A DNA stretch of 64,000 nt from an uncultured bacterium. Its GTDB lineage: Bacteria > Planctomycetota > GCA-002687715. A program made the position numbers and the translations under genes. Shown here in pieces: positions 47,753 to 56,414 of this stretch; positions within the stretch are counted from its first letter, which is position 1; each line of letters starts with the position of its first letter. The notes beneath the pieces were generated by a model. The model saw nothing but the letters and a program-made list of their open reading frames with translations. It did no database searches and was not told the origin of the DNA. The stretch covers positions 210,253-274,252 of the forward strand of contig CADEGH010000001.1 of the NCBI GenBank assembly GCA_902826835.1, read 5' to 3'.

Positions 47753-49663
47753 TCAGGGGGCCACGGCCGACCGCGTCTGCAACGTGCGTCGGACCCGGTC
47801 CGCGATCGCGACCGGCGAAAGCGAGAACTCGGTCAACAATTCGCCCCGGGTTCCGTGCGGAATGAACTCGTCCGGCAGAGCGATTGGGCGAATTCGGTCG
47901 GCCCGCGCCCGCGCGAGCACGAGTTCTTCGAGCACCGCACTCGAGAAGCCGCCACGGATCGAATGCTCCTCGACCGTGAAGACGTGTTCGAATCGGGTCA
48001 CGAGGTCGACCATGCGTTGGGTATCCAACGGGCGCACGAAGCGGGCGTTCACGACGGTGAGCCTAATCCCCTCGGCCTCCAACCGCTCCGCCGCCTCCAT
48101 CACGGGATAGAGCAGCGACCCGTAGGCGACGATGGCGGCGTCTCCTCCTTGCGTGAGGGTTTCGGACAACCCGAGCAAGAGCTCGCGGCGCGCCGGATAC
48201 TCCCGGTCTGGATGCGCAGCGTAAGTGCGGGGATAACGAATCGCCGCCGGTTGTCCACAGTCCAGCGCGAGGTCGAACATCGCTTTGAACTCGGAGATGT
48301 CGCGGGCCGCCATGATGACGATCCCGGGGAAAGAGCGCATGTAAGCGATGTCGAAGGTGCCGTTGTGGGTCGCGCCGTCCGGACCGACCATGCCGGCGCG
48401 GTCCAAGCAGAACACCACCGGAACCTTATTCAGTGCCACTTCGTGGAAGATTTGGTCGTACGCGCGCTGGAGGAAGGTCGAGAAGATCGCGCACACCGGC
48501 CGCTTGCCGGCCTTGGCCAGGCCCGACGCGAACGCGACGGCGTGTTGTTCGCAGATTCCCACATCGTGGGTCCGGTCCGGGAATCGTTTGAGGAACTTCG
48601 TGACCCCGGTGTTGTCGGGCATCGCCGCAGTGATCACGTGGAGATCCGGGTCCCGCTCTCCACGGGCGATCGCCGTTTCCGCGAACACGTCGCTCCAGTT
48701 CTTCTCGCCTTGGCGGGCAAACTCAAGCGTGGGTGGCGTCTGCGGCGGTACCTTGGGCGAGACGCCGTGCCACTTGATTGGATCCTTCACCGCATCCGGA
48801 TGTCCGTACCCCTTCTCGGTGAGCACGTGGAGAAGCCGGAAGCCCTTTTGGCGCTTCATGTCCCCGAGGATCGCGATCAGGTGCTTCAGGTCGTGACCAT
48901 TCACCGGCCCGAAGTAGCGGGGTCCGAGGGCTTCGAACAAGTACCCGGGGCGCAGCGCGTTCAGGATGGCATCCTTCACGTCGTGCAAACTCTTGTCGAT
49001 CCTCTCCCCCACCACCGGGATGGCTTGGATCAGCCGGTGCACTCCATCCTTGGCCTCGTTGTAAAGGCCGCCAGCGCGAATCTTGGAGAGATACTCGCTG
49101 AACGCGCCCACCGACTTCGAAATCGACATTTCGTTGTCGTTGAGAATCACGAGGACGTCCGAGTCGAGCACTCCGGCGTGGTTCAACGCTTCGAACGCGA
49201 CGCCGGTGGCGATGGAGGCGTCGCCCACGAGGGCGACCGATTTGCGACCCTCGTCCGGATTGGCCCCCACCGCCATGCCCAGCGCGGTGGAGATCGCGGT
49301 CCCCGCGTGCGCGAACAAGTAGTGGTCGTAGGGGCTCTCTTCCGGATTGGTGTATCCGGCGAGCCCGTGGCGCAGGCGAATGCTGCGGAACTTTTCTCGC
49401 CGCCCCGTCAAGATCTTGTGCGGATAGCACTGGTGCGAGACGTCGAAGATCAGGCGGTCCTTCAGGAAGTCGAACACGTAGTGGAGCGCGATCGTGAGTT
49501 CGACCACGCCGAGGCCGGAGGCGAGATGTCCGCCGTTCTTCGAGAGAACCTCCACGATGAGCTGACGGATCTCCGTCGCCACGAGAGGCAGATCCTGGAC
49601 CGGCAACTGCCGAAGGTCCGAAGGATCGTCGATACGGTCCAAGATAGCCATGACTTTGCTCAA
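47753..49663 (-). CDS. dxs: 1-deoxy-D-xylulose-5-phosphate synthase
   Basis: First step of the non-mevalonate isoprenoid pathway: pyruvate and glyceraldehyde 3-phosphate to DXP using thiamine diphosphate. 636 residues, close to the usual length. SKNGGHLASGLGVVELTIALHYVF and FAHAGTAISTALGMAVG are N-terminal; the cofactor motif GDG...NDN here reads GDASIATG...LNDNEMSIS, so Gly is replaced by Ala. Then come VGICEQHAVAFASGLA and GPDGATHNGTFD. The TTG at 49663 overlaps the ispA stop (TTGA); an in-frame ATG is at 49651. It is encoded with ispA. Confidence 0.96.
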   Translation of the reverse strand: MSKVMAILDRIDDPSDLRQLPVQDLPLVATEIRQLIVEVLSKNGGHLASGLGVVELTIALHYVFDFLKDRLIFDVSHQCYPHKILTGRREKFRSIRLRHGLAGYTNPEESPYDHYLFAHAGTAISTALGMAVGANPDEGRKSVALVGDASIATGVAFEALNHAGVLDSDVLVILNDNEMSISKSVGAFSEYLSKIRAGGLYNEAKDGVHRLIQAIPVVGERIDKSLHDVKDAILNALRPGYLFEALGPRYFGPVNGHDLKHLIAILGDMKRQKGFRLLHVLTEKGYGHPDAVKDPIKWHGVSPKVPPQTPPTLEFARQGEKNWSDVFAETAIARGERDPDLHVITAAMPDNTGVTKFLKRFPDRTHDVGICEQHAVAFASGLAKAGKRPVCAIFSTFLQRAYDQIFHEVALNKVPVVFCLDRAGMVGPDGATHNGTFDIAYMRSFPGIVIMAARDISEFKAMFDLALDCGQPAAIRYPRTYAAHPDREYPARRELLLGLSETLTQGGDAAIVAYGSLLYPVMEAAERLEAEGIRLTVVNARFVRPLDTQRMVDLVTRFEHVFTVEEHSIRGGFSSAVLEELVLARARADRIRPIALPDEFIPHGTRGELLTEFSLSPVAIADRVRRTLQTRSAVAP

Positions 49664-50550
49664 GTGTTCCGGCTGACCACGAAGCGGGCGAGCGACTCAA
49701 GGCTGCCGGAATTGTCGATGTGTCTGATTGCGAGCACCGCCTCCTCCACATGGTCCGAGGCGGCTTGTCGCGATGCGTCCAGCCCGACACAAGCGGGCCA
49801 CGTCAATTTCCCGCGTTCGAGATCCTTCTTCGTGCCCTTGCCGAGTTCGGCGGCCGTGGAGGTCTCGTCGAGAATGTCGTCGGTGATTTGGAACGCGAGG
49901 CCGAGCGCCTCGCCGAATCTCGAAAGCGCGGCGGTATCCGCGGAACTCGCGTCGGCCGCCCGCGCCCCGAGGCGACAGGCGGCGCGCAAAAGGGCGGCGG
50001 TCTTGCGGCGGTGAATCTCGCGCACGAGATCGAGCCGCGGCGGCTGCCCCTCGTTTTCGAGGTCCATGATTTGTCCGCCGATCATCCCTTGGGTACCGAC
50101 CGCGACCGCAAGCTCCCGCACGAGGTCGGCGACCGCGCTTGGGTCGGGAGTGTGGACCGCGATGACTTCGAACGCCAGCGAACAGAGCGCGTCCCCGGCC
50201 AAGATCGCGGTGGCCTCCCCGAATCGCACGTGATTGGTCGGCCGGCCGCGACGCAAGTCGTCGTCGTCCATCGCCGGCAGGTCGTCGTGGATCAGGCTGA
50301 ATGCGTGGATCATCTCGAGCGCGCACGCGCTGGGAAGGATCGACTCCTCCCGACCGCCCATAGTCTCGCACACCGCGAGCGCCAGCACCGGCCTCAACCG
50401 CTTGCCTGGCGCCAACGTCGAGTAGCGCATGGATTCGTGAACGCGCACCGGCAATTCGCTGGTGGCAGGAAGCCATCGCTCCAACGCTGCATCCACGCGG
50501 GCTCGCCCATCGGCCAGCAGGCGCTGGGCCTGCGACCACCAGCTATCCAC
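49660..50550 (-). CDS. ispA: Polyprenyl diphosphate synthase (farnesyl/geranylgeranyl type)
   Basis: Condenses IPP with allylic diphosphates. 296 residues from a GTG that overlaps the xseB stop by eight bases. The first Asp-rich motif is IHDDLPAMDDDDLRRGRPT and the second FQITDDILDE, both complete. GKRLRPVLAL lies near residue 52. The order xseA-xseB-ispA-dxs is known from many bacteria. Product chain length cannot be told reliably. Confidence 0.94.
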   Translation of the reverse strand: MDSWWSQAQRLLADGRARVDAALERWLPATSELPVRVHESMRYSTLAPGKRLRPVLALAVCETMGGREESILPSACALEMIHAFSLIHDDLPAMDDDDLRRGRPTNHVRFGEATAILAGDALCSLAFEVIAVHTPDPSAVADLVRELAVAVGTQGMIGGQIMDLENEGQPPRLDLVREIHRRKTAALLRAACRLGARAADASSADTAALSRFGEALGLAFQITDDILDETSTAAELGKGTKKDLERGKLTWPACVGLDASRQAASDHVEEAVLAIRHIDNSGSLESLARFVVSRNT

Positions 50551-50791
50551 GGGCGCTCTCGGAGGGGCCGGGCTCGGAGACGGCCTCCCGACCCGCGCGG
50601 GTCAGGCGCTCCAGCCGCTTTTCGTGCCCCTCGAGCTCCGCCGCGAGTGCCGCGTGCAGTATTTTCCCTTCCTCGAAACGCAGCATCGCCGCTTCGAGTT
50701 CGAGATCCCCCGATTCGAGGGACTCGACCAGGCGAGTGAGTTGATCCAACTTCGATTTGAAGGTGGACGGTTCGGGGGGGACTTCAGGCAT
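50543..50791 (-). CDS. xseB: Exodeoxyribonuclease VII small subunit
   Basis: 82 residues from ATG 50791. The pattern LDQLTRLVESLESGDLELEAAMLRFEEGKIL is that of XseB, a helical subunit that binds XseA in exonuclease VII. The ATG overlaps the xseA stop by eight bases, and its own stop overlaps ispA, so all three are coupled. The N-terminal and C-terminal ends are Pro/Ser-rich. Confidence 0.94.
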   Translation of the reverse strand: MPEVPPEPSTFKSKLDQLTRLVESLESGDLELEAAMLRFEEGKILHAALAAELEGHEKRLERLTRAGREAVSEPGPSESARG

Positions 50792-52229
50792 TGGGCGGCG
50801 GGGAGGCCGGTACCGGCCCTCCGGAGGACTCTCCCTGCCCCCCGAAGTTAGCACCCTTTTTCGCGGTTGCATCCGCGGGGGCGACCCCCGCGGAGACGGC
50901 GCGAAGATCCGGTCCTTCCGCCCAGCGGAGACGCAATTCCGCCCCCTCGGGGGCTTCGGCGGCGCCCCGAAGCAAGCGAGGCCCGGCGGGAGTTTCGAGC
51001 CAGGCGACTGCGAACCCGCGAGCCAGTACCGCCAGCGGATTCAAGGCCTCAAGCGCTCGCAGGAGCGGCAAGAGCGCGCGCCGTCGGCCCGAGAGATCCT
51101 GCCTCACCGCCCTTTCCGACCGCGCCTGCAGGGCGAGCAGCGCCGCCTTCCGTTCCTTCACCCACTGGGTGGGGGCGGTCAAATCGAGGGTTCGACCTAG
51201 CCAAGCCATGCGCTGACGACGTTCCTGGACGTGCTTACGGAGGGCCGCGACCGCTCGCATCCAAAGGAGATCGAGGCTCTCCCTCTCTTCCTCGAATCGC
51301 GCTGGGAATGCGCGCAGGCCGGGACGCCGGGAGAGTCTTTCGAATTCGTGGCGAAGGGCCTTCAGGCGACGAACCGGGGCGAGGGTCATTCTCGCCTCGA
51401 GTTGGCTCAGGGAGCCATCGAGATCGGCGGCCACCGGAACCGCCAACTCGCCGGCCTCGGTCGGCGTCAACGCCCGACGGTCTGCGACCAAATCCGCCAA
51501 GGTCACGTCGATCTCGTGCCCCACCGCGGAGATGACCGGGAGCCGAGAAGCGGCGATGGCTCGTACCAGTCCCTCGTGATTGAACGTCCACAGATCCTCA
51601 CGACTTCCTCCCCCGCGGCCGACGATCACCACGTCCACATCGCGACACTCGTTCAACAACGCTAGTCCGGCGATGAGTTCGGCCTCGGCCCCTTCCCCCT
51701 GCACTCGGGCGGGCGCGTGCACGACGCGCATGCGCGGGAATCGCCGCCAAATCACCTGCAAGATGTCCTGCAGCGCCGCCCCGACCGGCGAAGTCAGGAC
51801 CCCCACCGCCCGCGGCAAGAAGGGCAGCGGACGCTTGCGATCCGGGTTCGTGAGTCCTTCCTCGTCGAGTCGCGCCTTGAGCTTCAAAAAGGCCGCGCGC
51901 AGGGCCCCGTCTCCCGCCGGCTCGATCGCGTGGGCCACGAGCTGATAGCGACCTTGCGGCGCAAAGATCGTGAGCTGACCGCGGATCACCACCGCCAGCC
52001 CCTCGGTCAAAGGAAAGCGGACCTGGCGGGCCGAGGCAGCCCAAATCACCGCGTCGATGCGGGAGTCTGAGTCCTTCAGGGCGAAGTAGACGTGTCCCGA
52101 CGGGGCGATCGTGACCCTTGAGAGTTCGCCCTGGACTCGCACCGTGGCAAAACGAGACTCGAGCAGATCCTTGGCCGCGAGATTCAGCGCCCGAACGGTG
52201 AGCGGTCGCGACTCCGAAGGTTGGCCCAT
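50784..52229 (-). CDS. xseA: Exodeoxyribonuclease VII large subunit
   Basis: Degrades single-stranded DNA in both directions. 481 residues from ATG 52229. The N-terminal OB fold (VRVQGELSRVTIAPSGHVYFALKDSDSRIDAVIW) is clear. The catalytic half has RAVGVLTSPVGAALQDIL, VIVGRGGGSREDLW (the GxGGGxxxDL core), SAVGHEIDVTLADLVADRRALTPTEA and then long coiled helices. A 30-residue Pro/Gly/Ser tail ends the chain. It lies 39 bases after the ferredoxin gene and overlaps xseB. Confidence 0.96.
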   Translation of the reverse strand: MGQPSESRPLTVRALNLAAKDLLESRFATVRVQGELSRVTIAPSGHVYFALKDSDSRIDAVIWAASARQVRFPLTEGLAVVIRGQLTIFAPQGRYQLVAHAIEPAGDGALRAAFLKLKARLDEEGLTNPDRKRPLPFLPRAVGVLTSPVGAALQDILQVIWRRFPRMRVVHAPARVQGEGAEAELIAGLALLNECRDVDVVIVGRGGGSREDLWTFNHEGLVRAIAASRLPVISAVGHEIDVTLADLVADRRALTPTEAGELAVPVAADLDGSLSQLEARMTLAPVRRLKALRHEFERLSRRPGLRAFPARFEEERESLDLLWMRAVAALRKHVQERRQRMAWLGRTLDLTAPTQWVKERKAALLALQARSERAVRQDLSGRRRALLPLLRALEALNPLAVLARGFAVAWLETPAGPRLLRGAAEAPEGAELRLRWAEGPDLRAVSAGVAPADATAKKGANFGGQGESSGGPVPASPPPNA

Positions 52230-52268
52230 GAATGACACACCCCATGATGGGTGGTCATGGGGCCGCAC

Positions 52269-52460
52269 TCAACGACGGCCGGGAAGTCCGGGAGGAGCGG
52301 CGATGCAGCCGACCGGGCACGCCGCGACACAGTCGCCACAGTCCGTGCAGCGTTCGGCATCAATTACGAAGAACTCTTCGCCTTCGAAAATGCAATGTTC
52401 CGGGCAGGCCCGGTCGCAACGGGCGCAGGACACGCAGTCGTCTTCGATGATGTGGGCCAC
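52269..52460 (-). CDS. 2[4Fe-4S] ferredoxin
   Basis: 63 residues with two CxxCxxCxxxCP-type clusters: CVSCARCDRACP and CTDCGDCVAACP, spaced as in bacterial ferredoxins (short 20-residue middle). The start is a GTG at 52460. It carries low-potential electrons for an unnamed partner. No such partner is next to it; xseA follows. The C-terminal tail IAAPPGLPGRR is short. Confidence 0.92.
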   Translation of the reverse strand: MAHIIEDDCVSCARCDRACPEHCIFEGEEFFVIDAERCTDCGDCVAACPVGCIAAPPGLPGRR

Positions 52461-52571
52461 GCTCCCGGTATCGACCGGGTGCGTGGCCCCTCCTAAGTCG
52501 CTTCGGCAGAACCCTTCTCGGTCAGCCGACTTTGGCCTCCCCGCTCTCGGCGGGACAACTCGCGGAATTCG

Positions 52572-52593
52572 TCCCTGCCGACCCGGGCAGGGA
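52572..52593 (-). terminator. Possible terminator after the HPF-like gene
   Basis: TCCCTGCC-GACCCG-GGCAGGGA is an 8-bp perfect stem, 16 bases past the stop of the HPF-like gene. There is no T-run, so intrinsic termination is unproven. Confidence 0.4.
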
Positions 52594-52608
52594 GGACCCC
52601 GTCTTGGC

Positions 52609-52956
52609 TCAGGCGGCCGCGTGGTCGTGGGCTACGCTCTTGCGGCGATTGGTACGCGGGGCACTCCAGGCCCGCTCGATCGTGCGCGCGAACTGGTGGC
52701 CGGCCTTGTCGGCCACCTTGTCCAGCGCCGTGAGGGCGTCGGGACCACTGGCCTCCAAATTGAGCGGCGGCAGTCGGTCGGCCGTGACCTGAACATGGGC
52801 ACTGATGCCCCCCGTTTTCGACTCGGTCTCGAGGCGGACACGAATGAGGACGATCCGGTGTGCAAACCTCTGCAACGCAGCGTGCAGCCTGAGGTTCGCA
52901 TGACCGCGCAGTTCCGGTGAGCTGGTGAAACCCTTTCCGGCGGTCTCGACGTGCAT
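52609..52956 (-). CDS. Ribosome hibernation-promoting-factor-like protein, short form
   Basis: 115 residues from ATG 52956 with AAGGA eight bases upstream. It fits a divergent HPF/RaiA fold: MHVETAGKGFTSSPELRGHANLRLHAALQRF, then beta strands and DALTALDKVADKAGHQFARTIERAW, like the conserved A-D-aA-D-K helix. It lacks the C-terminal dimerisation domain of long HPFs. Such factors bind the 30S subunit and inactivate ribosomes in stationary phase. Homology is moderate. It diverges from the DegP gene. Confidence 0.7.
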   Translation of the reverse strand: MHVETAGKGFTSSPELRGHANLRLHAALQRFAHRIVLIRVRLETESKTGGISAHVQVTADRLPPLNLEASGPDALTALDKVADKAGHQFARTIERAWSAPRTNRRKSVAHDHAAA

Positions 52957-53021
52957 GGTACTGGTCCTTTCGATGGCCCTTGCCATCGCCCCCTCATACG
53001 GATGAGAACCGACCCTGGACG

Positions 53022-53030
53022 TGAGATAAT
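53022..53030 (+). promoter_or_regulatory. Extended -10 element upstream of the DegP-type protease gene
   Basis: TGA-GATAAT is an extended -10 (TGn plus 5/6 match). It is 79 bases before the ATG at 53109. No -35 of note is seen, as extended -10 promoters allow. Confidence 0.35.
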
Positions 53031-53108
53031 GCCTAGGTCTCGACCCGAGAATTCGAGCATCCCTGACACTAGCCCGGCGCGGCCGGGTCACCCTCGCAGG
53101 ATCCTCTC

Positions 53109-54236
53109 ATGCACCACGGTTGGAAACCGAACCCGTGCGGCGGCGCCTCGCTCCTCCCCAATCTCGTCTTGGGCGCGCTGGCCATCATGGTGGCGGTCTT
53201 GGTGTGGCAGAATTTCTTCCGGGGCGCCGGCAGCCTCTTTAATCCCCGCACGGAGATTCGGGAGGTGACGGCACGAGGCAGCCTGGCCGAGGACGAAAAG
53301 TCGACGATCGCGATCTTCAAATCGGCCTCGCCGTCAGTGGTGCACATCACCGCCCTGGACATGGGGCAGAACTACCGTCGGCGCAGTGTCCAAGTGGAAC
53401 GAGGAACCGGCACCGGATTCGTGTGGAGTGAAGATGGGTACATCGTGACCAACGCGCATGTGCTCGCGCCCGGCCGCGCCTGGAGAGTGACTCTACCCGA
53501 TCAGTCCCAATACGAAGGCGTCCTGGTCGGGGCTCTCCCCGATCGGGACCTCGCGGTTCTCAAGATCAACGGCGCCCCCAAGTCCAAGCTCCCCGTCCTC
53601 GGAATCGGCACGTCCGACGGACTCGAGGTGGGACAAAAGGTGTTCGCGATCGGGAACCCCTTTGGGCTCGATCTCACACTGACCACCGGGGTCATCAGCG
53701 GCCTGGACCGGACGATCACGACCGAAAGCGGGGGAATGATTACCGGGACCATTCAGACTGATGCCGCCATCAATCCGGGTAACTCGGGCGGCCCGCTCCT
53801 CGATTCCGCGGGCCTCCTGATCGGAGTCAACACCGCCATCGTCAGTCCCAGCGGCGCCTACGCCGGAATCGGATTCGCGATCCCGGTCGACACCGTGAAT
53901 CAAGTGGTCACCGATCTGATCCGCGGCGGGAGCTCCGCCAACGGGGTGCGCCTCGGAGTGATCATCGAAGCCGAACGGGTGGTGCGGACGGCGGTCGAGG
54001 GCCAGGTGCTACCGCGCATGGGCGCGTTGGTGGTCGAAGTCCAGGCTAATGGGCCGGCCCAACGCGGGGGACTCAAGGCGTGGGACCTCATCATCGGAAT
54101 CGACGGAGCCGAGATTCGCTCCGAGAACGACCTGCGCAAATCGCTCGCCAAGCGAAAACCCGGCGATACAGTCTCCATTCGCGTCATCCGCGACGGCCGG
54201 GACATCGACTTGCGAGCCACGCTCGTGGCGTCGTGA
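53109..54236 (+). CDS. DegP/HtrA-type serine protease with PDZ domain
   Basis: 375 residues. A membrane anchor near 15-36 (NLVLGALAIMVAVLVW) is followed by the trypsin-like domain: His117 in TNAHV, Asp147 in DRDLAVLKI, Ser226 in GNSGGPL, so the triad is complete. The C-terminal PDZ domain (about 285-370, AQRGGLKAWDLIIGIDG) is single. Such proteases degrade misfolded periplasmic proteins. DegS-like (one PDZ, anchored). No sigma-E/RseA system seen nearby. Confidence 0.94.
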   Translation: MHHGWKPNPCGGASLLPNLVLGALAIMVAVLVWQNFFRGAGSLFNPRTEIREVTARGSLAEDEKSTIAIFKSASPSVVHITALDMGQNYRRRSVQVERGTGTGFVWSEDGYIVTNAHVLAPGRAWRVTLPDQSQYEGVLVGALPDRDLAVLKINGAPKSKLPVLGIGTSDGLEVGQKVFAIGNPFGLDLTLTTGVISGLDRTITTESGGMITGTIQTDAAINPGNSGGPLLDSAGLLIGVNTAIVSPSGAYAGIGFAIPVDTVNQVVTDLIRGGSSANGVRLGVIIEAERVVRTAVEGQVLPRMGALVVEVQANGPAQRGGLKAWDLIIGIDGAEIRSENDLRKSLAKRKPGDTVSIRVIRDGRDIDLRATLVAS

Positions 54237-54274
54237 CGATCGTGATGACCGCGGCCGGCGAGGGCGAGCCCCCC

Positions 54275-55540
54275 TCACTTCACGCGCAGGAACGAGAAAG
54301 CCGCATCCGTCCACGCTTTGGTCTCGACCCCGATCACCACGATTTGGTACCGGTTGTTGAAGAACGGGCTCTTCACGGTGCGCGCGATGCCCTGCTGGAA
54401 GGCCACCGTTCCCTTCTCGAAGTCGAGTTCGAGTAACGCGGTTCGAGTCGACAGGCTCAAGGTCAATCGGTCGGCCTCCACCAGCTTGGCGAGCGAACCA
54501 TCCTGTCCGTGAACCGCAAACACCACGTTGTTCAATCCGGTGGCATCCGCGCTCTCTGCCGAGCTCAAGCTGTAGACCTCCGACCCGCGGTGCGAACGCA
54601 AAAGAGAGTTGATCTGCGCTATGAGTTCGTTGATGTTCGGACCCGGGGCGCTCGGTGTGGGCAGGGCCGGAGGCTCGGGCGCGGGGGTGGCCGCTGGTTC
54701 CGAAGGCGGAGTTGGCGGCAACTCGATTGTCCGTGTCGGCGCGGCCACGGGTGCCTGAGCTCGAGTCCGCAGATCCTCGACCACTCGATTGAGCTCTCCG
54801 ATCAGACGCTGGTCGCCCAACGCGCGGTCAGAGAGCCTCGCTTGTTCGCGCTCCGCGGTTTCGGCACGAGCCTTCTCAGCGGTCAAAGCGCCTTCGATCT
54901 TGGCGAGATCCGCCTTGCGCGCGCCGAGTTCCTCGCGGGCTGCGTCCCGTTCGCGCTTCGCTATCGCGGCCGATTCTTGCAGCTCAAAAAACCGACGCCG
55001 CAAGTCTTCGAGGTCCGCCAGCAGCGAGCCCTTTTCTTCGGCCTCCAGCGATTGGAGTCGGGCTTCGAGCGAGTCCATCGCCCGCCGCGCCGCTTCGTCT
55101 TCCCGCGGCAGATTCGCCATCAGTTCCGTCGAGGCCTCAAGCTGGCCGCGCAGGAAGTAGAAGCCGCCTCCGATGGCCAACGCCAACAGGAGGCCGATCA
55201 AGCCGTGGATCCAGCCGAGCCCACTGCGCGCGGCGGGCCCATCCAAGCGGTCCATGAGCTTCTCTTGGACCCGGCGCATCCCCGTAAACGCTTCGTTCAG
55301 GGATTGCGTGGATTGAATCATCAACTCGGAGCGGCGACGATCCTCGACCGCTTCGGTGATGCGCGTCTGCTGGTCGTGCAACCGGCGCAGAATCTCCGCC
55401 TGGAGTTGCAGCGCCTGACCGATTCCCGCCTCGGCAGTGGGAATCAGTTCCTGCTTTTGCGCCTCGCCGGAAACTGCCGGCAAAACGTTCGGCTCGTCAG
55501 CGGCCGGAGGGTTGCCGGGACGGCGTGGGGGACGACTCAT
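54275..55540 (-). CDS. Membrane-anchored coiled-coil protein with C-terminal beta domain
   Basis: 421 residues from ATG 55540. An N-terminal soluble helical part (about 1-105) precedes one membrane helix (about 111-130, LIGLLLALAIGGGFYFL), a coiled coil (about 150-260), a Pro/Ala/Thr-rich linker and a C-terminal domain of about 115 residues. The plan of membrane helix, coiled coil, Pro linker and beta domain is like the receptor kinase at 17590-19833, but there is no kinase domain. No known family. It overlaps the next upstream gene by 44 bases. Confidence 0.72.
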   Translation of the reverse strand: MSRPPRRPGNPPAADEPNVLPAVSGEAQKQELIPTAEAGIGQALQLQAEILRRLHDQQTRITEAVEDRRRSELMIQSTQSLNEAFTGMRRVQEKLMDRLDGPAARSGLGWIHGLIGLLLALAIGGGFYFLRGQLEASTELMANLPREDEAARRAMDSLEARLQSLEAEEKGSLLADLEDLRRRFFELQESAAIAKRERDAAREELGARKADLAKIEGALTAEKARAETAEREQARLSDRALGDQRLIGELNRVVEDLRTRAQAPVAAPTRTIELPPTPPSEPAATPAPEPPALPTPSAPGPNINELIAQINSLLRSHRGSEVYSLSSAESADATGLNNVVFAVHGQDGSLAKLVEADRLTLSLSTRTALLELDFEKGTVAFQQGIARTVKSPFFNNRYQIVVIGVETKAWTDAAFSFLRVK

Positions 55541-56207
55541 CAGCGGACTCCACGCCCGGACGGGGGCGATCACGGACAGCCTCTCGGGGTTGGACGGCGC
55601 GTGCCAAGTCCGGCGGCCAAGTGCGGCCATCCAAAATCCGCAGCAAGGCCGCTCTCTCCACGAGCATCGGTTTGAGTCTCAAGCCACCAAGGCTCAACTC
55701 GGCGGCGTCGATCGTCGGGGTATCGGCAGGAGCCACCACGGTGGTGCTGCGCAAGCAACCCGGTCGCACCGGCACCTCCGCCCCCGGACCGGCCCAGGCC
55801 GCCACCGCAGAGGTTCGCCGCGGCGCCACGTTCTCCAGGCGGGGAAACTCGAGCGCGGCCAGGGTGCCGTCCGCCGGGCGGACAAGCCCTTCGGTCACCT
55901 GCTCGGAGGTTGTCCCGTTCCAGACCAACACTCGGACGAACCGGACTCGCTCGTCTGGCAGCCCCATCCCCGCCGCTCGAAGGGTGCGCGCTTCTTCCCC
56001 TCGCACCTCCAGGCTATCGACATCAAAGACCAGCGCTTCGAGATCCCCCGACGCCCCAAATTGAACCGGCACGTGGGCTGGGGGGCGAGGAAAGATGGGG
56101 TTCGTCCCACCGGGTTCCGGTCTTGCCAACTCGGGCCGTGGACGGCTCCACAGGGCGATCGTGCCCAGCGTGGCGCCAATCAAGAGGAGAAGGACGGTGA
56201 GTCGCAT
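55497..56207 (-). CDS. Membrane-anchored protein of unknown function
   Basis: 236 residues from ATG 56207. A hydrophobic N-terminus (MRLTVLLLLIGATLGTIALW, residues 1-20) is either an anchor or a signal. The mature part (about 40-150) has many beta-strand-like segments (LEALVFDVDSLEVRGEEARTL, VRVLVWNGTTSEQV), then a helical tail rich in Pro/Arg/Ser at the end. No catalytic motif. Its long overlap with the next gene suggests both belong to one unit with the DUF2062 and HEAT genes. Confidence 0.65.
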   Translation of the reverse strand: MRLTVLLLLIGATLGTIALWSRPRPELARPEPGGTNPIFPRPPAHVPVQFGASGDLEALVFDVDSLEVRGEEARTLRAAGMGLPDERVRFVRVLVWNGTTSEQVTEGLVRPADGTLAALEFPRLENVAPRRTSAVAAWAGPGAEVPVRPGCLRSTTVVAPADTPTIDAAELSLGGLRLKPMLVERAALLRILDGRTWPPDLARAVQPREAVRDRPRPGVESADESSPTPSRQPSGR

Positions 56208-56414
56208 CGGAAGACAACCGGTCAGCTCGCCGCGGAAAGCAAGGCGAGTCGGCGAGGCGTAGGTTCTTAGCACTGACCACCCCGGTGGAGGCGCTCGATC
56301 CACCACCACTCCCACAAGGGTCGCCCCCCGCGGCTTGGTCAGCCCCCCTAGGACGGTGCGGTCGTCCCCGAACTTCCGAGCGGCGCTCCCGCTCCGGTGA
56401 ACGCCCCTCGCTCG

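Noticed and set aside
47855..50014. Open frame of 719 codons on the plus strand
   Set aside because: Antisense to dxs and ispA, which carry all catalytic motifs.
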